A stretch of DNA of 64,000 bases from Pseudomonadota bacterium (GCA_039024915.1 JBCCPK010000003.1:186001-250000), one strand, 5' to 3'; shown: positions 35,122 through 44,871, counted from the stretch's first letter. Program-made: numbers and translations. The notes: generated by a model from the sequence alone, not told the origin.

Positions 35122-36321
35122 TTACTGCACCGGATCGTTATCGGCGAGCCGCAGCGCCAGTGGCGATGTGACCTCGATCCGGGTCAGTTCGAACGCCGCG
35201 TGGGCCGGTGTAGCTGCCTGGGCTGTCACCCCCATCACCTGAGCTTCGAAACCAGCTGCCGGCAGTTGCGAAGGCTCGGCGGCAAAAATCAAACGAACGT
35301 CAGCGTTGCGCGTCGCGCACTGGCGGATGATCCGCGAGACCGAGCCACCATTCCGCTGTGCGTTCATCGAGCACTGACCCAATTCGGTCGTTGGAAGCGC
35401 ATCGAACGGCATACCGAACCGCAGGATTGTGCCGCGCGGTTTGCCCGGCAACTGAAAGGCCGGCACACCTGTTTCATCGAGGTTCTCGGGGAACCAGTCT
35501 AGGAGATCTGTTCCCAATGTGGATAACCGCCAATGGCTCTCGCCCTCGATAGCCAAAGTCACGCCGCCTAACGCTACCCTTGCCGCTTGGACGGTAGAAG
35601 TCTCATCATAGGGCACCAACGCCACGTCATCGGTGGACACGCCCTGTTGAGACAACACCAAGCTTTCGAAGCGTGGCCGCTCAAGATCAGGTAAGGCGAG
35701 GTTACGGTTCCGGCCAAAAGCTCGGAGAGCGTTCAGAGACCCCTGGCCAATCAACCCATCGATGGGGCCGCGGTACAGACCTACCTGGCGCAGGTCGCGC
35801 TGAATTTGCCGCCGCAGCGGCATGCTCCAAAACTGGATAGTGTCGCCCGCCATACCCAGGTCACGCTGGGCGAGCTCAAGCAGAGCATGACTGGCCATCA
35901 TGGAATCAGGCGCGCTGTCCGTATCGGCAAAATCATCGTAGGCGTAAATCAACGGTACGAGCGCGAGGTGAAGCCCCTGGTCGGCGGCAACCCGGAAATG
36001 CCGGCGCGCCGCTTCGACGTCACGCGCGCCTCCCAGACCGTCCATTAACAGGAAGCCGAGCTGGTAGTTGGCGCGGGCATGACCGGTTGAGGCAGCCTGC
36101 TCCAATAGAGGTCGCGCCAAACCGTAAGCGCCTGACCATTCAGCCTCGATTGCCTGTTGATACAGGGCTTGCGCATCGATGGCCTCACCGCCATCCGCAT
36201 CTTCGGCCGCTGTAGCGCCAGCCGGTAGACCGCTCAAACAAAGAGCAAGGGATAGAGCTGCTGCCGCTGTTAAAGAGCGACACGTTTTAAGCGGGCGTGA
36301 AAAGCGCGAAACAGCCGTCAT
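35122..36321 (-). CDS. Exported Sel1-repeat protein with peptidoglycan-binding-like segment
   Basis: The 399-residue protein has a signal peptide (hydrophobic core at about 17-38). Sel1/TPR-like repeats follow at about 48-120 (ALYQQAIEAEWSGAYGLARPLLEQA and HARANYQLGFLLMDG units), then a short peptidoglycan-binding_1-like segment at about 170-205 (RRQIQRDLRQVGLYRGPIDG), then a roughly 180-residue C-terminal beta-rich domain I do not recognise. It probably acts in the periplasm, in cell-envelope maintenance; this is inferred. A tRNA gene follows downstream on the same strand. Confidence 0.75.
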   Translation of the reverse strand: MTAVSRFSRPLKTCRSLTAAAALSLALCLSGLPAGATAAEDADGGEAIDAQALYQQAIEAEWSGAYGLARPLLEQAASTGHARANYQLGFLLMDGLGGARDVEAARRHFRVAADQGLHLALVPLIYAYDDFADTDSAPDSMMASHALLELAQRDLGMAGDTIQFWSMPLRRQIQRDLRQVGLYRGPIDGLIGQGSLNALRAFGRNRNLALPDLERPRFESLVLSQQGVSTDDVALVPYDETSTVQAARVALGGVTLAIEGESHWRLSTLGTDLLDWFPENLDETGVPAFQLPGKPRGTILRFGMPFDALPTTELGQCSMNAQRNGGSVSRIIRQCATRNADVRLIFAAEPSQLPAAGFEAQVMGVTAQAATPAHAAFELTRIEVTSPLALRLADNDPVQ

Positions 36322-36511
36322 GGCAAAGCCTCAGCGAGCGGTTCAAGACTGGTCGAAGGTCAACCTGCCACCGTTTGATTACAAAAGCTTTCACAAGCTT
36401 CAAACGGCGTTAAAGCTTTCGAGCCGTGTAAAGGAGTATCCGCGATTCTGCCGGTTGGCGAAGCGCGCCGGCCGCTTGTGTGCCCAACTTTCCCATTCAG
36501 ATCAGCACTGA
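36320..36511 (+). CDS. Doubtful small ORF, head-to-head with the Sel1-repeat gene
   Basis: A 63-residue basic frame starts at ATG 36320, so that its start codon and that of the divergent Sel1-repeat gene share a CATG. It encodes many Lys and Arg (SKVNLPPFDYKSFHKLQ near the middle) and no known motif. No ribosome binding site is obvious. The first few codons overlap the promoter side of the other gene, so this may simply be open sequence in a divergent promoter. Nothing else gene-like is seen between 36322 and 36617. Confidence 0.2.
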   Translation: MAKPQRAVQDWSKVNLPPFDYKSFHKLQTALKLSSRVKEYPRFCRLAKRAGRLCAQLSHSDQH

Positions 36512-36539
36512 CTGGCCAACTGTCGCTTAGCGGCGACAT

Positions 36540-36610
36540 TGACGGTAGATATATGCTTGTCGTGGATATTCTTGTTTGATATATGCCAAGTCAGCATGTC
36601 ACTGACGGTA
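36540..36610. promoter_or_regulatory. Repeat-rich operator region before padR/RND operon
   Basis: TGACGGTA occurs at 36540-36547 and 36603-36610, and GATATATGC at 36548-36556 and 36578-36586 (30 bp apart). An inverted repeat ATGC-N7-GCAT spans 36583-36597. The inverted-repeat type and position just before the padR start fit an autoregulatory PadR operator. The assignment is inferred. Confidence 0.45.
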
Positions 36611-36617
36611 ATAGCCC

Positions 36618-37166
36618 ATGAACGTTCGAACCCTTTGTCTGGCCATTCTTCACCACCAAGATGCGACCGGCTACGAAATCCGTAAGCTCTCGACGGAAGG
36701 CAAATACGCCTACTTCGTCGATGCGAGCTTCGGCTCGATATATCCCGCGCTCGCCAAGCTTGAAGATGATGGTCTGGTGACATCTCGTCAGGAACAGCAG
36801 CCAAGCAAGCCGCCGCGCAAGGTGTACATGATCAATGAGGCCGGCCGCGAAGAGCTGCGTTTACAGCTCCGCGAAGCACCAACGCCGGATATCTACCGCT
36901 CTGAGTTCCTTTTGGTGGGCATGTGTTCTGATCTGCTTGATCCCGTCGATGTGCAGCGCGCCCTCGCCATGCACACGCGCCAGATCGAGGACAAGCTGGT
37001 GAAGATCAACGAGATGGAACAATCCATGAAAGGCCAGCCGCAGAGCTGGCTGGTCGATTTCGGGCGCCATTGCGTCCAGGCCCATCTCGACTGGGTCATC
37101 GAAAACCGTGAACGGATCATCAGCGCCAGTGCCGCTGCGGATACCGTTCAGACAGCCGCCGAGTAA
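36618..37166 (+). CDS. PadR-family transcriptional regulator
   Basis: The 182-residue protein has the PadR winged helix (about 1-80: LAILHHQDATGYEIRKL, FGSIYPALAKLEDDGLV, KVYMINEAGREEL) and a C-terminal helical dimerisation region (Vir_act_alpha-like, to about 160). PadR proteins usually repress a neighbouring transporter or detoxification gene. The adjacent adaptor and RND pump genes begin 52 bp downstream on the same strand, so the three probably form a self-regulated efflux unit. Confidence 0.9.
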   Translation: MNVRTLCLAILHHQDATGYEIRKLSTEGKYAYFVDASFGSIYPALAKLEDDGLVTSRQEQQPSKPPRKVYMINEAGREELRLQLREAPTPDIYRSEFLLVGMCSDLLDPVDVQRALAMHTRQIEDKLVKINEMEQSMKGQPQSWLVDFGRHCVQAHLDWVIENRERIISASAAADTVQTAAE

Positions 37167-37218
37167 GCGTGTTCAAAACGCCCCTACCCCCAAGTGCTAG
37201 ATTGAAAAGTTTAGAAAA

Positions 37219-38382
37219 ATGGCCTTCCCGATCCGATTTTCCCACATCCTTGCCATCGGACTGACCGCTGGCGTCGGCTACTACATGCTGGGCGGAACCA
37301 CGATGCTGTCCGGCGAAGGGCCATCGGCGGGCGGCGAACCTGTCCGTGCGACGGACAACCGCGCCCAAGAGGAGGTCCTGTTCGCTGTCCGGGCCCGTGA
37401 TTTCACGGCGCAGGAACGGGCGAACGCCCTGACGGTTCGTGGCCGGACCGTCGCCGACGCTGCTGTTGCCGTATCGGCTGAGACCGGCGGACGCGTGGTG
37501 GACGTCTACGTTCGTGAAGGCGATGAGGTTGCTGCAGGCGATGCTCTTTGCCGCCTCGACGAAGCAACGCGCCGAGCAACCCTCTTGCAAGCCGAGGCAC
37601 AACTCGCTCAAGCAGAGGTCGAGCTAGAGGCCGCCCAAAGCCTGTCGAACTCCGGGTTTGGCGCGCAGAACAGGGTCCCGGCTCTTCAGGCGGCTTTAAA
37701 CCTTGCACAGGCTGGTCTTGAACAGGCGCAGCTCGATCTGGAGCGCACGCAGATCACCGCCCCGGTTGGTGGCGTCGTGCAAGTGCCCCTCGCCGAGGTC
37801 GGAGCGCAACTGGCACCCGGGGCCGTTTGCGCAACGTTGCTCGATACCGACCCTCTGGTCGTTACGGCTCAGGTCTCAGAACGCGATATCGCCCAGCTTT
37901 CTATCGGCATGGACGTACAAACGCAGCTCGTGACGGGCGAGACGGCAAACGGCGAACTTGCTTTCATCGGTGCCGAAGCCAACCCTGATACGCGCACATT
38001 CCAGATCGATGTGCACATTGCCAACCCCGAGGGGACAATGCGCGCGGGCGTCACGGCGGAAGCATCCATAGGCTTGCCAGCCTCGCGCGGCCATCTGCTT
38101 CCGGTTTCGACACTTGGACTGGCCGAAGACGGAAGTGTCGGTGTGCACACCCTTGATGACGACAACCGCGTCGCGTTCAACCCTGTCACCATCATCGGTG
38201 ATGAACGCACCGGCGTCTGGGTCACAGGCTTGCCGGAAGACGTACGGGTGATCGTTGTTGGACAGGATTTCGTTGTTACCGGCCAAGAAGTGGCCGTCAC
38301 GATGGTCGAGGACGGCATTCTGCAGACCTCTCAAGCGCCCGGCACCTTGGGAACGCCGGCCAATGAAGGAGCGGCCAAATGA
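37219..38382 (+). CDS. RND efflux periplasmic adaptor (membrane fusion protein)
   Basis: The 387-residue protein has an N-terminal membrane anchor or signal (about 5-25), a biotinyl-lipoyl-like half-domain (GGRVVDVYVREGDEVAAGDALCRLD), an alpha hairpin (about 110-160), the returning half (ITAPVGGVVQVPLAEVGAQL) and beta-barrel and membrane-proximal domains. It links the pump at 38379 to an outer-membrane channel. No outer-membrane factor gene is present, so a TolC-like protein from elsewhere must serve. Its stop overlaps the pump start as ATGA. Confidence 0.92.
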   Translation: MAFPIRFSHILAIGLTAGVGYYMLGGTTMLSGEGPSAGGEPVRATDNRAQEEVLFAVRARDFTAQERANALTVRGRTVADAAVAVSAETGGRVVDVYVREGDEVAAGDALCRLDEATRRATLLQAEAQLAQAEVELEAAQSLSNSGFGAQNRVPALQAALNLAQAGLEQAQLDLERTQITAPVGGVVQVPLAEVGAQLAPGAVCATLLDTDPLVVTAQVSERDIAQLSIGMDVQTQLVTGETANGELAFIGAEANPDTRTFQIDVHIANPEGTMRAGVTAEASIGLPASRGHLLPVSTLGLAEDGSVGVHTLDDDNRVAFNPVTIIGDERTGVWVTGLPEDVRVIVVGQDFVVTGQEVAVTMVEDGILQTSQAPGTLGTPANEGAAK

Positions 38383-41300
38383 TTGCCCTTCTGGAAATGA
38401 TCCTACGGCGGCCAAAAACCGTCGTTACACTCATGCTGGTGATCATCGGTGCGGGGGTGATGAGCTACATCGCGATCCCGAAGGAAGCCAATCCTGATAT
38501 CGATGTACCGATCTTCTATGTCTCGGTTGGCCAGCAAGGCGTCTCACCGGAGGATGCCGAACGGCTGCTTGTTCGCCCCTTGGAGACGCAGCTCCAAGGT
38601 CTTGATGGCTTAGAGCAGATCACGGCCTACGCTTCGGAAGGTCACGCAGGCATCGTGCTTGAGTTCGATATCGCGTTCGACAAAGACGAGGCGATGGCGG
38701 ACGTACGCGACCGCGTCGACCGGGCGCAGGCTGAAATGCCGACAGCTGCTGACGAAGCCCAAATTTTCGAAACCAACTTCTCCTTGGTCCCAACGATAAC
38801 TGTCGCCCTGTCCGGGCAGGTGCCAGAGCGGACATTGTTCACACTCGCACGCGAACTGCAGGACGAGTTGGAGACAATCGACACGGTCCTTGAAGCAAAC
38901 CTTTCCGGCCACCGTGATGAGGTGCTGGAAATCCTGATCGACCTAACCAGGCTGGAAGCTTACGGCATCACACAGGCAGAGTTGACGAATGCACTGCAGC
39001 TGAACAACGCATTGGTTCCGGCCGGCGTCTTCGATAACGGCTCAGGGCGTTTCAATCTCAAGGTCCCCGGCCTCGTCGAATCGGTAGAGGACGTCTTCGA
39101 TATCCCGCTGCGCGAAAGCAATGATGGTGTGGTGACGCTTGAGGACGTTGCAGAGTTGCGGCGGACGTTTGCCGACCCGGTATCCTATACCCGTGTCAAC
39201 GGCGAGCCAGCGATTGCCATCGAGGTGATCAAACGGCTCGGGACGAACATCATCGAGAACAACGATCAGGTTCGTGCTGTCGTCGATCGCGTTACCGCCG
39301 ATTGGCCCGATACCGTTGTGATTGATTTTCTCGTGGACCAGTCGAGCTTCATCAACGAGGTGCAGGGCTCGCTGCAATCGTCGATCCTGACCGCTATTGT
39401 TTTGGTCATGATCGTTGTGCTGTTCGCGCTTGGCCTGAAATCGGCACTTCTCGTAGGGCTCGCTATTCCGACGTCCTTTATGTTCGGCTTCCTCATTCTC
39501 GGCACCACTGGGCTGACAGTGAACATGATGGTTATGTTCGGCCTTGTGCTCACGGTTGGTCTTCTCGTCGACGGGGCTATCGTCGTTGTGGAGTATGCCG
39601 ACCGAAAGATCGCCGAAGGTGTTGAGCCGACCGAGGCCTTCATTCGCGCGGCCAAGCTGATGTTCTGGCCAATCGTATCGTCAACCGCGACCACCTTGGC
39701 GGCATTCTTGCCGATGCTGCTTTGGCCCGGCGTTCCCGGCCAGTTCATGAGCTACCTGCCGCTTATGGTGGTGATCGTTCTGTCGGCAGCCCTGCTCACC
39801 GCTATGGTCTTCTTGCCGGTGACCGGCGCGATCGTGGGCAGAGTTGCCTCGTGGATGGGCCGCCACGCCCTTGGTTTGCTGGCTGGACTGCTTGCGGTTG
39901 TGATCGCATTTGGTGCGATAACCGCATTGCAGGTCTCAATCCTGACGGCGTTAAGCGGCTTGGGTATCACCTTGCCTGGTGCGGACGCGGGCGCGACACC
40001 GACCGCACTATACGCTTTGGCGCTCGTGGCAGCCTTGTTGCTGTTCGTCCCTATTCGCGCCCTCCTGGCCCCAATCGTTCGTTGGCAGCAGCGCCGGGCG
40101 GCCATCGCGGCGGAAACCCGCAAGGCAGAGGCGATCAAGCTTTCGGCTGGCAACGCGTTCGACCCCAAGCAGCTCAAAGGCGTCACCGGCGTATACGTTC
40201 GGACCCTTGAGAGTTTTGCGGCGACGAAGGTTGGTAATATTGTAGCGATCGTCTGCGTTATCGCTATCGCGGCGATGAGCCTGTCAATGTTTCAGCGGGC
40301 GCAAACCGGTGTCGAATTCTTCGTGGATGAAGAACCCGATATCGCTGTTCTGCTGATCACGGGACGGGGAAATCTGTCGGCGCAGGAAACGCGCGATCTC
40401 GTCATCGAGGTTGAAGACCGCATCATTGATGTGGCGGGTATTCAAACGATGATGACAACCACCCAGCCGGTTGGCACCCAAGGTGGTGGGGGTGGCGATG
40501 CGCTCGGCCTGACCGACGTGCCACCCGACATGATCGGGCAGATTCAGATTGAACTTGCTGACTACTCCAATCGTCGGTCCGCCGATCAGATCTTCGCGGA
40601 GATAGAAGCGCTTACTGCTGATCTCGCCGGTATCGGGACCGAAATCCGAGAGATCGAGGGCGGTCCACCGACCGGTAAGGATGTCACCCTTGAGGTCCGC
40701 AGCAACGATTATGATACTCTGCTGGCCTTCACCCGGGCGGTTCGGGCCCATGTCGATACGATCGACGGTCTGATTGACATCGAAGACGACACACCCTTGC
40801 CCGGTATCGAATGGCAGATTGGCATAGATCGTGAGCAAGCTGGTCGGTTCGGTGCATCGATCGCGCAGGTCGGCCCGATGATCCAACTTGTGACCGATGG
40901 GGTTTTGATCGACACCTATCGTCCCGACGATACCGACGAAGAGATCGAGATACGGGTTCGGTTGCCGCAAGAGCAAAGAACGCTCGAGCAACTTGACGCC
41001 ATGCGGCTCGAAACATCGCAGGGCCAGGTACCCCTTTCGAACTTCGTAACGCGCGAGGCTGCGCCGAGAGTGGCCTCCATCACGCGCATTGATGGCGCTT
41101 ATGCAATGAACGTGAAAGCGAACGCTGCGGAGGGTGTCGATTACAATGATAAGGTTGCCGAGGTCAGAACTTGGCTCGAAAGCCAGACACTGCCCAATGG
41201 CGTCTCGTATCGTTTCCGCGGCGCCGATGAGGAGCAGCAGGAATCAGGTGCGTTCCTCATGCAGGCAATGGCAGGCTCGCTGTTCCTCATGTTCATCATC

Positions 41301-41984
41301 CTGCTGACGCAGTTCAACTCGTTCTACCAGACGGTTCTGACGCTCGGCACGGTGGTTCTCGCGGTTTTCGGCGTGCTGCTGGGCATGGCACTAACCGGAC
41401 AGGCGTTCTCAATCATTATGACCGGCACGGGCATCCTGGCGCTGGCGGGGATTGTGGTGAACAACGCGATTGTGCTGATGGACACATTCAACAGGTTCCG
41501 TGCCGATGGCATGGCCGTTGTGGAGGCAGCACTGAAAGCTGCAGCGCAAAGGTCACGGCCAATCCTGCTGACGACCATCACGACGATCGCGGGCCTCATA
41601 CCCATGGCGCTGCAGGTCAATCTGAATTTCGTTGAACGGGTTATTCAGGTCGGCTCGATCACATCAATCTGGTGGGTTCAGTTGGCTACAGCCGTCATCT
41701 CGGGTCTGGCGTTCTCGACGGTTCTGACCCTTTTGATCATCCCGGTGATGCTGTGCCTGCCAACGGTGTGGGCATCCAGCTTCGCTGCTGCTGACCAATG
41801 GCTGATTGCGCATGTACCGCCCTATCGCGGGGTCATGCGCGCCTATGGCCGCATGGTCGAAAAACGGCCGATTGCTGAGCGCGGCGAAGATCGAAGCAGA
41901 ACGCCTGTTCCGGGGCTGGTTGCAAACGATCTGGGCGACCCGAAACGCGGTCATTCAGACGATCTGCCCCAAGCCGCGGAATAG
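38379..41984 (+). CDS. RND-family efflux pump permease
   Basis: The 1201-residue inner-membrane pump has the standard RND layout: TM1, a large periplasmic loop, TM2-6 with GLVLTVGLLVDGAIVVVEYADR (proton-relay region), a second periplasmic loop, and TM8-12 with GTGILALAGIVVNNAIVLMD. It is longer than the usual 1020-1050 residues because of about 100 extra residues around 490-610, which appear to contain two additional hydrophobic segments and a basic stretch (RWQQRRAAIAAETRKAEAIK), and a roughly 50-residue C-terminal tail. Substrates are unknown. Confidence 0.93.
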   Translation: MIALLEMILRRPKTVVTLMLVIIGAGVMSYIAIPKEANPDIDVPIFYVSVGQQGVSPEDAERLLVRPLETQLQGLDGLEQITAYASEGHAGIVLEFDIAFDKDEAMADVRDRVDRAQAEMPTAADEAQIFETNFSLVPTITVALSGQVPERTLFTLARELQDELETIDTVLEANLSGHRDEVLEILIDLTRLEAYGITQAELTNALQLNNALVPAGVFDNGSGRFNLKVPGLVESVEDVFDIPLRESNDGVVTLEDVAELRRTFADPVSYTRVNGEPAIAIEVIKRLGTNIIENNDQVRAVVDRVTADWPDTVVIDFLVDQSSFINEVQGSLQSSILTAIVLVMIVVLFALGLKSALLVGLAIPTSFMFGFLILGTTGLTVNMMVMFGLVLTVGLLVDGAIVVVEYADRKIAEGVEPTEAFIRAAKLMFWPIVSSTATTLAAFLPMLLWPGVPGQFMSYLPLMVVIVLSAALLTAMVFLPVTGAIVGRVASWMGRHALGLLAGLLAVVIAFGAITALQVSILTALSGLGITLPGADAGATPTALYALALVAALLLFVPIRALLAPIVRWQQRRAAIAAETRKAEAIKLSAGNAFDPKQLKGVTGVYVRTLESFAATKVGNIVAIVCVIAIAAMSLSMFQRAQTGVEFFVDEEPDIAVLLITGRGNLSAQETRDLVIEVEDRIIDVAGIQTMMTTTQPVGTQGGGGGDALGLTDVPPDMIGQIQIELADYSNRRSADQIFAEIEALTADLAGIGTEIREIEGGPPTGKDVTLEVRSNDYDTLLAFTRAVRAHVDTIDGLIDIEDDTPLPGIEWQIGIDREQAGRFGASIAQVGPMIQLVTDGVLIDTYRPDDTDEEIEIRVRLPQEQRTLEQLDAMRLETSQGQVPLSNFVTREAAPRVASITRIDGAYAMNVKANAAEGVDYNDKVAEVRTWLESQTLPNGVSYRFRGADEEQQESGAFLMQAMAGSLFLMFIILLTQFNSFYQTVLTLGTVVLAVFGVLLGMALTGQAFSIIMTGTGILALAGIVVNNAIVLMDTFNRFRADGMAVVEAALKAAAQRSRPILLTTITTIAGLIPMALQVNLNFVERVIQVGSITSIWWVQLATAVISGLAFSTVLTLLIIPVMLCLPTVWASSFAAADQWLIAHVPPYRGVMRAYGRMVEKRPIAERGEDRSRTPVPGLVANDLGDPKRGHSDDLPQAAE

Positions 41985-42038
41985 CCGATCTTGAGGATCA
42001 CTGCCTGAAAAGCTCTGCGCGCTGAAAGCCACGCGGGA

Positions 42039-42824
42039 TCATAACCTCACCGGGTGGACGAGCGCAGGGCCCTTCAGGGTGTCCATATCGGCTTGGGTGA
42101 AAACACCACGGTATCGGCACAAAGAACAGTCTATACCGCGCTTCGACAATTGATCGTAGGTCATGGTAGGGCTGTTCCCGATCACGGTGGCGACAAAGCT
42201 TTCATCGTTGGGCCATTCGGGGGTCGGTAAGCCATTTCTTCGGAATATGGTGGACCATCGACGTCGCTGAACCAACAAGGCCTCAGCGGCGGATCGGCGG
42301 ATCCGGGTAATGGGAAAGAAGCTCAGGTAGATCGTATCTGCGAGGCGGCTTGCGCGTTCGTTCCAAGTCCAATCCGGCGGTGCCTGGACTACACGGTTTG
42401 CGATGAAATCGGCATCGTTGTCGGCGAACATAGCGTCAAGCTCAGCGTAGCTGAGGTTCACCAGCCGTACGTCGGGCTCCACCAACCATAGTGACTTCCA
42501 CGGCATGTCGAGCGCCCGGTACCAATTGTAGTCGCCACAACGCCAACCATAATTTTCCGGTGCACATAGGCCCATGCTCTCAACCCATTGCCGGTCAATC
42601 GCCTGACAGGGCACATCAACGGGCAGCGGGTTGATCCGGGTGTCAAAGGAGACCAGAACCTGCGACGCGCCCACATCCTTGCACAGCGTTTTGTAAAGAG
42701 TTTGCGCGCGCCGGTTCCATTGATGTGTGCGAACCAGAAAAATCGAGCGGGTGTGAGCGCCAATAAAGGGGCGACGCTTGAAAGAACGCCTTGCCCAGAT
42801 CGTCTTGATCTGTGCCGGGATCAA
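42039..42824 (-). CDS. Hypothetical protein, glycosyltransferase-like features
   Basis: I do not firmly recognise this 261-residue protein. Its opening (RSIFLVRTHQWNRRAQTLYKTL), a DTR/VSFDTR strand, YNWYRALDMPWKSLWLVEPDVRL (an acidic pair after a strand, as in GT-A folds) and later WPNDESFVATVI suggest a glycosyltransferase-like enzyme. A TTG at 42824 with GGAG six bases upstream is the best start, because no ATG lies early in the frame. It follows gor by 15 bp and is probably cotranscribed. The function remains open. Confidence 0.6.
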   Translation of the reverse strand: MIPAQIKTIWARRSFKRRPFIGAHTRSIFLVRTHQWNRRAQTLYKTLCKDVGASQVLVSFDTRINPLPVDVPCQAIDRQWVESMGLCAPENYGWRCGDYNWYRALDMPWKSLWLVEPDVRLVNLSYAELDAMFADNDADFIANRVVQAPPDWTWNERASRLADTIYLSFFPITRIRRSAAEALLVQRRRWSTIFRRNGLPTPEWPNDESFVATVIGNSPTMTYDQLSKRGIDCSLCRYRGVFTQADMDTLKGPALVHPVRL

Positions 42825-42839
42825 GCCTTACTCCGCACA

Positions 42840-44270
42840 TTAGCCACGCGGCGTTAGACCCACATCCAGCATGTTGTCCGGGTGGTCGGGGGAGCGTATC
42901 TTCATTGCTGGTACCCGCATTGTCACCAGCTCTTCCGCTGCGGTGGGATGCACAGCGATCGTACGATCGAAATCAGCTTTAGTCGCCCCCATGCTCACCG
43001 CTATGCCGATAGCCTGGATCAATTCGCCCATCCCCTCGCCTGCCAGATGCACACCGACGACTTTATCGGTGTCCGCATCGACGAGGATCTTCATCATCAT
43101 GTATTCATCGCGACCTGGAAATGCGTGCTTCATCGCGCGAAAACGCGTCATGTAGCAGTCCAGGTTCTCGAATTTGGCACGCGCCTGCTCTTCGGTCAGC
43201 CCCATTGTGCCGAGCTCTGGTTGGGAGAAGACCGCCGTCGGTATCAGGCTATGGTCGACGGTCCACCGCCTGCCACCAAACTCGCTATCAGCGAAGGCAT
43301 GGCCCTCGCGGATCGCGACCGGTGTCAAATTGGCACGGTTGGTCACATCGCCGACAGCGTAGATCGACGGGCAACTGGTTTGGCTATCAGCAGACACGCC
43401 GATAGCGCCGATCTTCGTGGTTTCGACACCAGCAGTGTCAAGGCCCAAACCCCCAGTGTTGGGCGCCCGCCCAATGGCAAACATAATCTGATCGGTGACA
43501 ATCTCGCCACTGGCGGTGGTCGAGGAGACGAGGCTGCCATCCTCGCGCTTGTCGATGTTTGTGATGACATCGTCGAAGACGAACTTCACGCCCTTCTTGA
43601 TCATCTCATCGCGAAGATGGGCGCGTAAATCATCATCGAACCCACGCAGAATGTTCCCGCGCCTATAGATCACGGTCGTATCTACGCCCAGCCCGTTGAA
43701 AATACCGGCAAACTCGATGGCGATGTACCCCGCGCCAGCGATCAGGATGCTTTTGGGTAGCTGATCGAGATGGAAAGCCTCGTTTGAGGTGATCACATGT
43801 TCATGGCCGGGAATCTTTGTATCGATTACCGGTGCCGCGCCCGTCGCAACCAAGATCTTGCCCGCCGTGACCTGTCGATCACCTTCCAAGAGGCGGACAG
43901 TGTTGGGGCCCTCTATGACGGCGCGGGTCTTGTGCAGTTCTACGCCGGCCTTTTCGAGGTTGGTCTTGTAGATATCGTCGAGACGATCGATCTCGCTGTC
44001 CTTGTGGTCGATGAGCGAGCGCCAATCGAAGCTACTTTCCCCGACGGACCAGCCGAACCCTGCCGCATCTTCGAAAACCTCGGGAAAGTGCGACGCATAC
44101 ACCAGGAGTTTTTTCGGCACACAGCCGCGGATCACGCAGGTACCGCCATACCGATATTCCTCGGCCAAAGCGACCTTCGCACCGTGCAACGACGCTATGC
44201 GCGCGGCACGGACACCGCCCGACCCGCCGCCTATGACGAAAAGGTCGTAGTCGAATTGTGTATCGGACAT
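42840..44270 (-). CDS. gor: Glutathione-disulfide reductase
   Basis: This NADPH-dependent flavoenzyme reduces oxidised glutathione. The 476-residue sequence has the FAD loop GGGSGGVRAA, the redox-active pair in GGTCVIRGCVPKKLLVYAS, an NADPH domain with GAGYIAIEFAG and basic residues after the second strand (YRRGNILRGF), AVGDVTNRANLTPVA, and the C-terminal interface with the catalytic His in VHPTAAEELVT. DUF2059 and rpiA lie upstream on the same strand in the order typical for Hyphomicrobiales. Confidence 0.96.
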   Translation of the reverse strand: MSDTQFDYDLFVIGGGSGGVRAARIASLHGAKVALAEEYRYGGTCVIRGCVPKKLLVYASHFPEVFEDAAGFGWSVGESSFDWRSLIDHKDSEIDRLDDIYKTNLEKAGVELHKTRAVIEGPNTVRLLEGDRQVTAGKILVATGAAPVIDTKIPGHEHVITSNEAFHLDQLPKSILIAGAGYIAIEFAGIFNGLGVDTTVIYRRGNILRGFDDDLRAHLRDEMIKKGVKFVFDDVITNIDKREDGSLVSSTTASGEIVTDQIMFAIGRAPNTGGLGLDTAGVETTKIGAIGVSADSQTSCPSIYAVGDVTNRANLTPVAIREGHAFADSEFGGRRWTVDHSLIPTAVFSQPELGTMGLTEEQARAKFENLDCYMTRFRAMKHAFPGRDEYMMMKILVDADTDKVVGVHLAGEGMGELIQAIGIAVSMGATKADFDRTIAVHPTAAEELVTMRVPAMKIRSPDHPDNMLDVGLTPRG

Positions 44271-44298
44271 TGTTGCCCTTTCGGCGTCTGTTACTGCA

Positions 44299-44871
44299 CT
44301 AAAGCTCGACGCCGCGCTCTGTCAGCAATTCGCGCACACGGGCGAGATAAATGGCATTAATCGCGTCGCTCCATGTGAATGTGAGATCGATTGATGCCCG
44401 ATCAATTGCCCGCCGCACGGACCGGAACTTTTCCCCCGCCGGCGACTGGAAGAACGCTATCAGCGTCTCAAGCTCTTCGACTGTGTAAGCCTGGGCGTAA
44501 AGCTCAGCGATCTGGCCAAATAAAGGGCCGGTCTCCGTCGCCATATCGAGGTAGGCTTCGTCGGCGGCCTCTGTCACGACATCGGATATATCAGGGTTTG
44601 TGCTAACCAATTGGCGGATGATATCACGGCGTAAAGCGTTAAGTGGCGTGATGTACAGTTGGTTTGCGTCCATCAATTCAGCAAACAACGCCCCCAAACG
44701 CCGATGCTCATCGGTGAGCGTTGCGGGGTCAGCCAATTCGATCCCTTGAGCGGCAGTCGGCGTGCTGGCGATCAAGCTTAAGGGTGCCGCCGTTGCAGTA
44801 CAAAGGACTAGTGTTGCAGCGAGACGCGAAAACTGGCGTGCAATCATCGTTAAGCTCATGGTCAAGCGCAT
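44299..44871 (-). CDS. Exported DUF2059 protein
   Basis: The 190-residue protein has a signal peptide (hydrophobic core about 14-35, cleavage near TAAQG) and a helical DUF2059 domain with the conserved pattern YTVEELETLIAFFQSPAGEKF. The biochemical role of DUF2059 is not known. Several ATG codons cluster at the start (44871, 44859, 44847), so the exact N-terminus is uncertain. It lies between rpiA and gor on the same strand. Confidence 0.85.
   Translation of the reverse strand: MRLTMSLTMIARQFSRLAATLVLCTATAAPLSLIASTPTAAQGIELADPATLTDEHRRLGALFAELMDANQLYITPLNALRRDIIRQLVSTNPDISDVVTEAADEAYLDMATETGPLFGQIAELYAQAYTVEELETLIAFFQSPAGEKFRSVRRAIDRASIDLTFTWSDAINAIYLARVRELLTERGVEL

Noticed and set aside
42643-42840. 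65-codon minus-strand frame that starts with an ATG overlapping the gor stop as TAATG.
   Set aside because: It lies in another frame inside the 261-residue gene, has no recognisable pattern, and the TTG-start frame has a better ribosome binding site and protein-like composition.
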